A stretch of DNA of 64,000 bases, from assembly GCA_016785225.1 (NCBI GenBank), contig JAFBJZ010000952.1, forward strand, positions 7,662,501 to 7,726,500, given 5' to 3'. Position 1 is the stretch's first letter. The number at the start of each line of letters is the position of its first letter. Positions 59,780 to 64,000 of this stretch are shown in pieces. Position numbers and translations under genes: made by a program. The notes below the pieces were generated by a model. The model was not told where the DNA came from. It did not search any database and saw only the letters and a program-made list of their open reading frames with translations. Source of the DNA: Psettodes erumei (taxonomy: Eukaryota > Chordata > Actinopteri > Pleuronectiformes > Psettodidae).

Positions 59780-60878
59780 AGGAGTGTCACTGGATATGCT
59801 CAAATCATGAAGGAACACATTTAGAAATAAGACGACAGAATAGCAAAGAACGTGCAAGTTTTCAACCCTGTACTTTATCAGCAAAAGAGGAGTTGGCTCA
59901 GTTGTCAAGGAATATCATGAGGCCCAAGTTGCTTACTTCAGTCACCTATCATTGTGTGAGCTGAACTAACTCTATAAGCAAACTCAATTTGCTGATGAAG
60001 ACTGAGAGATATGGTTGAAAGCAAAGCAGTCAAGTGGACTTTGAGTTAAAGTTATTTTATGTTCAGACGTGAAAGGAGACCCGCCAGCCAATCAGATTCT
60101 AGGTTTCTCAGTGGTCATGGTATATACTAGGTATAGTGTATAGTCAAATGGAAAATACTGTCTTTGCGTGTAAGTAAACAAGCATTTTGACATTTTTCAC
60201 AGTTCTCTGACATTTTCGAGGCTGAACTATTAATAGAAAATGCAACTGCCTAATTCATCAATAATAAAAATAATCACTAGTTGTAGCCTTAGTCTGCAAC
60301 CATCCGGGCAGCACACAGCTAGTGCCAGTCAACAAGCATTGTCGGCCATTACAGTCGAGACGAGACATTTAAAGTGCTGCCAATTGTGCCAGACTGATTA
60401 TTGAAATTGAGCCACCAGCTTAGACATTACTTTGCAAAATTTATAGTCAGTGTGTTTTAATATTTTGTGGTTCTGTTCTTTCGTCATTTGTCAGTTGGCC
60501 TTTTGTTTGTTGTTGATCTGGTACGTTTTGTCTTTGTTGGTTTATGTGATTCAGCGTAACCCACTCCTCAGGTGTTCAGACCTGCTTCACTCAATCTTTC
60601 AATCACTCCAAGAAGGCTGGAGCGGGTAGCTCAGAAATCTGTCAGCACAGGACGCAAGGGTCTATTTAACTGTCTGACTTAACAAATGGAAAGCCTGATA
60701 TGTGCCGTGATTTAGCAGACATTAAAACATCTTGATGAATTAGAGCAGGCCTGCGGGGCTTCTTTGGGAAAAGGGCATAGGAGTAATGATACTAATGACA
60801 CCCGCACAAGACTAATAGATCAGGATTTAGGGAGGACTAAGTCAGGACAATCCCATCAAGCCAGGAAAATTCAAGGAT

Positions 60879-60918
60879 GTGCGTGTGCGTGTGTGTGTGT
60901 GTGGGAGAGAGAGAGAGC
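60879..60918 (+). repeat. Compound (GT)n(GA)n microsatellite
   Basis: GTGCGTGTGCGTGTGTGTGT followed by GGGAGAGAGAGAGAG. Confidence 0.9.
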
Positions 60919-63539
60919 GCATGCATGTGCATGGTTATTACCTTCCCCCACGGTGTCATGGACAAGTGTTTTCAAGAAGACCATTCAGCTAAAGAATAAA
61001 AAATTTAAAAAGAGTTCAAATTCATTTTTTGTACTTAACCATGGTTCACGGCTTTGAGCAGCTGAAGTATTGTGGACATTCAAATAGAGTAATACGAGGT
61101 CAATGTGGGTAGTAGAAAAAACAAGTTTAAGCCAGGGGGGAGTTGAAATGTCTGTTTTTCCATTAAATTACAATGGGTTGCCAGTGCAAAGGAGCAAGTG
61201 GGGAAAAAAAGCTCACGAATCCAAGGCCAGGTCAGGTGCACCTTACAAGATTAAATTTGTATTAAAATAACAAATAGAAAAGGCTTTCTTCCCTAATGAT
61301 TGTTAATACCTTTCTGACAGCAGTTGTTGAATCTTGTTATGCTGTTTTTCTGGCTTTTTGTGTGGTTGATCTGTATCCATTCTTTCATCAAAGAATGTCA
61401 TCGTTAAATGAACACGTTTACAAGGGAAATGCATCTGGTTGAATTATGATTATATGAGCTGAAAAAAACCAACATAACACAGTTTATGAGCCTGTGTCTT
61501 GGGAACATAGAAGCATTGCCAACCTCTTTGTTTTGTAACGTATCAGTACTGTGGAGATGTTTAGATTTTAACACTGATTTTCTCTCCTTTTTAATGTTTG
61601 CTATGTTTCCCTGGTCGTTTATTTCATTCTGTTTCTTCCAGAAATTCTGCACAAAGGTCAAGTGTTGCTTTAAAATAACAATTAAGCCAGGGCAATGTGA
61701 GATATCTCTTTCCTTCATACAGTGTAGTGTACATACTGTATGTATTTTGTTGTGATTCAAAGCAAAGCCCCCAACTGGGAGACCAAATTGTGGTGTCCTA
61801 CTTCCAATTGTAATTCACAGTCAAACCCAGAATCTGAAAAAAACATGAGCCTAACATTTTCTCAGAGCCGCTATCACACACAGCCTTTTGGCGCAGTGAC
61901 ACAAACACCACCTGTTACAAGGTGGCCAGTGCACAGTTCATCTTTTTATACCAATACAACGTTACAATTTTCTTGCTGCTTTCAGAATCAGAAAAGTCAG
62001 AACTGATCAGATCATGAAAAAATAGATACCTAAAATTTGTAATCCCATATAGATTGATGAAAAAAAAACAAACAATTACAGCTCTGGATGACAACGCTTG
62101 GCCTTTCTGTTGTGACTCCTCAGTATTTTGATGTCCAGGTGATCTCTGTGAGATCGTGGCATAAACGTTTTCACATTGAAAAGACATCAGCTGATCTTGA
62201 TATGCTGAAGCTGTGCATGTATGATATCGTTTGGTGCATTTGTGTTTTCTAAATGAGGGAGTTAATAAAAACAGGTCACTGACGGTTTTGTCTTGGATTT
62301 TTTCTTCTGTTTTTGAAATATGTGTGTCACTTTGTCATTTTCAGCATCAGTAATTTTAGTGTCTTCTGCTGCAGGAAGAATTTGAGTGGTGCCTTGGGGC
62401 ACCATCAAAGCTATAAAATGTGGAATATTATGAAAAAGCATATAAATGAGAGTAAATGGCAGCAGTAATGTCCTATTAGGTGGATATAGAACACATTCAC
62501 AAAGGTTTTGCTGCATATTCTAATTGTTTGATTATGTAATAAGGACTAACATCACATGCAATATCGAAAAGAATATACAAACCAAAACCAGCAGATGAAG
62601 CAGCTGTCTTAAACTGCAGCTTTTGCAAAGAATACTGATTCGTTTCTTTGAGATATTAGAGCATGTATCTGCTAAACTTCAGATACTTCCCACTAAAACA
62701 ATGGAATGACATGGAAAGCTGCTGTGAAATATTGATTGAGCCAATGTTGCAGAGATGCTTTTAAGATAATAAGAGGGAGAGGACCCTGTGAAGAGATCAA
62801 TAAGAAGGGGAAGTGAAGAAAAGAGAGGTTTCTCCCTACACACCACAGATCATCCATAATGAGATGGTGTGTCAATACTTTGGTAGCGGCTCTTCACATG
62901 CTATTGACCGCTGGATCACAACAGTGGCCCACTGTAGCATCTTTTTTCACCAGATACAAAGGGAATGGTATTTATGTATGATTAGTATATCCACAGCATC
63001 CCATCTGCTGCTGAAAACTGCAGAAGGCTTGGGGTTTGGTTTCCATAGCTCTCATCACAGAGATACTGGCTAAGACATGATGGGTCTGCATTATTAACCA
63101 CCATACCCCACTAACGCAGTGCATATGCTCCAGTTTTGTTGCCGCATATTACAAATGTCAATACTGCCCCCTCATGGTGCCATGGCCCTGGTGCAAGACT
63201 TTGGTCAGGTTGGGTGGGTGAGGCAGTGCAGGGGGAGGTTAGGATGTTTCTGCAGTGTCACTGCAATGAATGGGTGCACTGACGACCACAGCCTTGTCGT
63301 GCATTATTTTTTATTTTATTTTTTATTTATTTTTTTTTGGGGGGGGCGACAAGGACAAGGAAAATGGAAAGCTTCATAATCAGTCCACACCAAAAAATAA
63401 ACCTAAAACGTCCGCGATACCTCAAAATACAAGTTATAAATGTCAGTATTCAATTGGACTCCGAGCCTGTCCTTTTTAAATAAGGCCATGTCGCAATATC
63501 TCCCCATAAATTGTGGAAAATCTGATCTGCCCTTTTCGA

Positions 63540-63675
63540 GACGCCCCCACTCCGAGCCGCCGGGGGCGCTGTGACTCCGCCCGCGTCCTTCTCGGCAGCT
63601 CAGCGGGGGAATCGGTGAAGGAACCGTGCTGCTTCCTGCGGCTCACATGTATGTACACAGCAACAGGCGGAGAAG
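63540..63675 (+). promoter_or_regulatory. exosc10 promoter / 5' UTR, CpG-rich
   Basis: GC and CpG content jump at about 63540 (GAGCCGCCGGGGGCGCTGTG, then ACTCCGCCCGCG). CTCCGCCCGC near 63573 is a good Sp1-type GC box. No TATA box is apparent, as expected for a housekeeping promoter. The CpG-rich character continues past the first exon to the window end. Confidence 0.55.
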
Positions 63676-63798
63676 ATGAAGCCCTCGAAGAGCAGCGATG
63701 CCGCAAGCAGCGGCTTTCAAGACAGTAAACCAGACGCGGACGACGAGGAAACAGCCGAGCTGTGTCCCGGCTTTAAGGACGTGGACGCCTTCGTCAAA
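63676..63798 (+). CDS. exosc10: Exosome component 10 (RRP6 / PM-Scl100), first coding exon only
   Basis: EXOSC10 is the DEDD-family 3'-5' exoribonuclease of the nuclear RNA exosome, which trims and degrades rRNA, snoRNA and other nuclear RNAs. Only the N-terminus is in the window: 41 codons starting MKPSKSSDAASS, ending ETAELCPGFKDVDAFVK. The LCPGFKDVDAFVK block matches the PMC2NT region of vertebrate EXOSC10 (human LPGFPDADSFVK), followed in the family by a conserved LG segment that must lie in the next exon. The ATG has A at -3. The likely donor is GTCAAA|GTGGGT, phase 0; GTGG|GTGAAC four bases on is an alternative. The remaining exons, including the nuclease and HRDC domains, are beyond the window. 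Identification rests on this short segment. Confidence 0.7.
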
Positions 63799-64000
63799 GT
63801 GGGTGAACTGGCCGAACGAGCGAGTGAAGGCGAGCGCGTCCGTCTGGCAACGTGGACGAGCTTGTTGGCTACCAGCTGCAGTCACGTTACGAGACGGGTC
63901 TTGGTAGAAAACGTGCACGGTTCGCTGTCGACGCGAGGTCTGGTGTTATGATTGTCCAGGTCACAGGTCGACATTACGAGAGGTTTGCCTCTTTGGTGAG
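63799..64000 (+). other. exosc10 intron 1, start
   Basis: After the presumed donor the sequence stays CpG-rich but no longer resembles EXOSC10. The intron continues beyond the window. Confidence 0.55.

Larger units (their letters stand above)
58731..63500. other. Intergenic stretch between cntn6 and exosc10
   Basis: No exon recognised. It contains the palindromic MITE at 59431-59779 and a GT/GA microsatellite at 60879-60918. Open frames of 80-120 codons in this AT-rich DNA show no domain. Confidence 0.55.

Noticed and set aside
1..64000. CRISPR arrays, rRNA and functional tRNA genes
   Set aside because: No regularly spaced direct repeats and no rRNA sequence were seen; the tRNA-like stretches are SINE heads with degenerate B boxes.

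Overview
The window is vertebrate nuclear DNA, most likely from a ray-finned (percomorph-type) fish. It has large introns with canonical GT/AG borders, long AT-rich non-coding stretches, many GT/CA microsatellites, and decayed transposons of types common in teleosts (Tc1-like, hAT, tRNA-derived SINEs, palindromic MITEs). Nothing bacterial or phage-like is present. Family identifications rest on remembered protein and repeat families, since no search could be run.

The main content is one complete contactin gene on the plus strand, best matched to contactin-6 (cntn6, NB-3). Its 22 coding exons run from 32773 to 58101 and splice, with consistent phases throughout, into 1026 codons plus a stop. 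The protein has a signal peptide, six Ig domains, four fibronectin type III domains and a GPI-attachment tail. Each Ig and FnIII domain is encoded by exactly two exons, and every between-domain intron is phase 1. A CpG-richer block at about 29.39-30.04 kb that ends in a strong splice donor is the likely promoter and first non-coding exon. A short upstream ORF in the start-codon exon ends on the main ATG.

Layout: 1-2.2 kb holds a GC-richer block and a possible minus-strand signal-peptide exon of a divergent gene leaving the window to the left. From 2.2 to 29.3 kb I see no gene, only repeats, transposon relics and one CpG-rich, CRE-bearing block at 15.95-16.33 kb. From 29.4 to 58.7 kb lies cntn6, with introns carrying a hAT BED-finger relic, a small foldback MITE and other dispersed repeats. 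From 58.7 to 63.5 kb is intergenic DNA with a palindromic MITE. At 63.54-64.0 kb a CpG-rich promoter and the first coding exon of a second plus-strand gene appear; its residues match the N-terminus of the nuclear exosome RNase exosc10 (RRP6/PM-Scl100).

The two recognised genes are functionally unrelated neighbours: a neuronal cell-surface adhesion protein and a nuclear RNA-decay enzyme. I found no evidence for a new biological system. The best non-standard leads are the uORF overlapping the cntn6 start, a long imperfect foldback at 32.19-32.31 kb in the leader intron, the CRE-bearing block at 16 kb, and the candidate leader exon at 1.8 kb.
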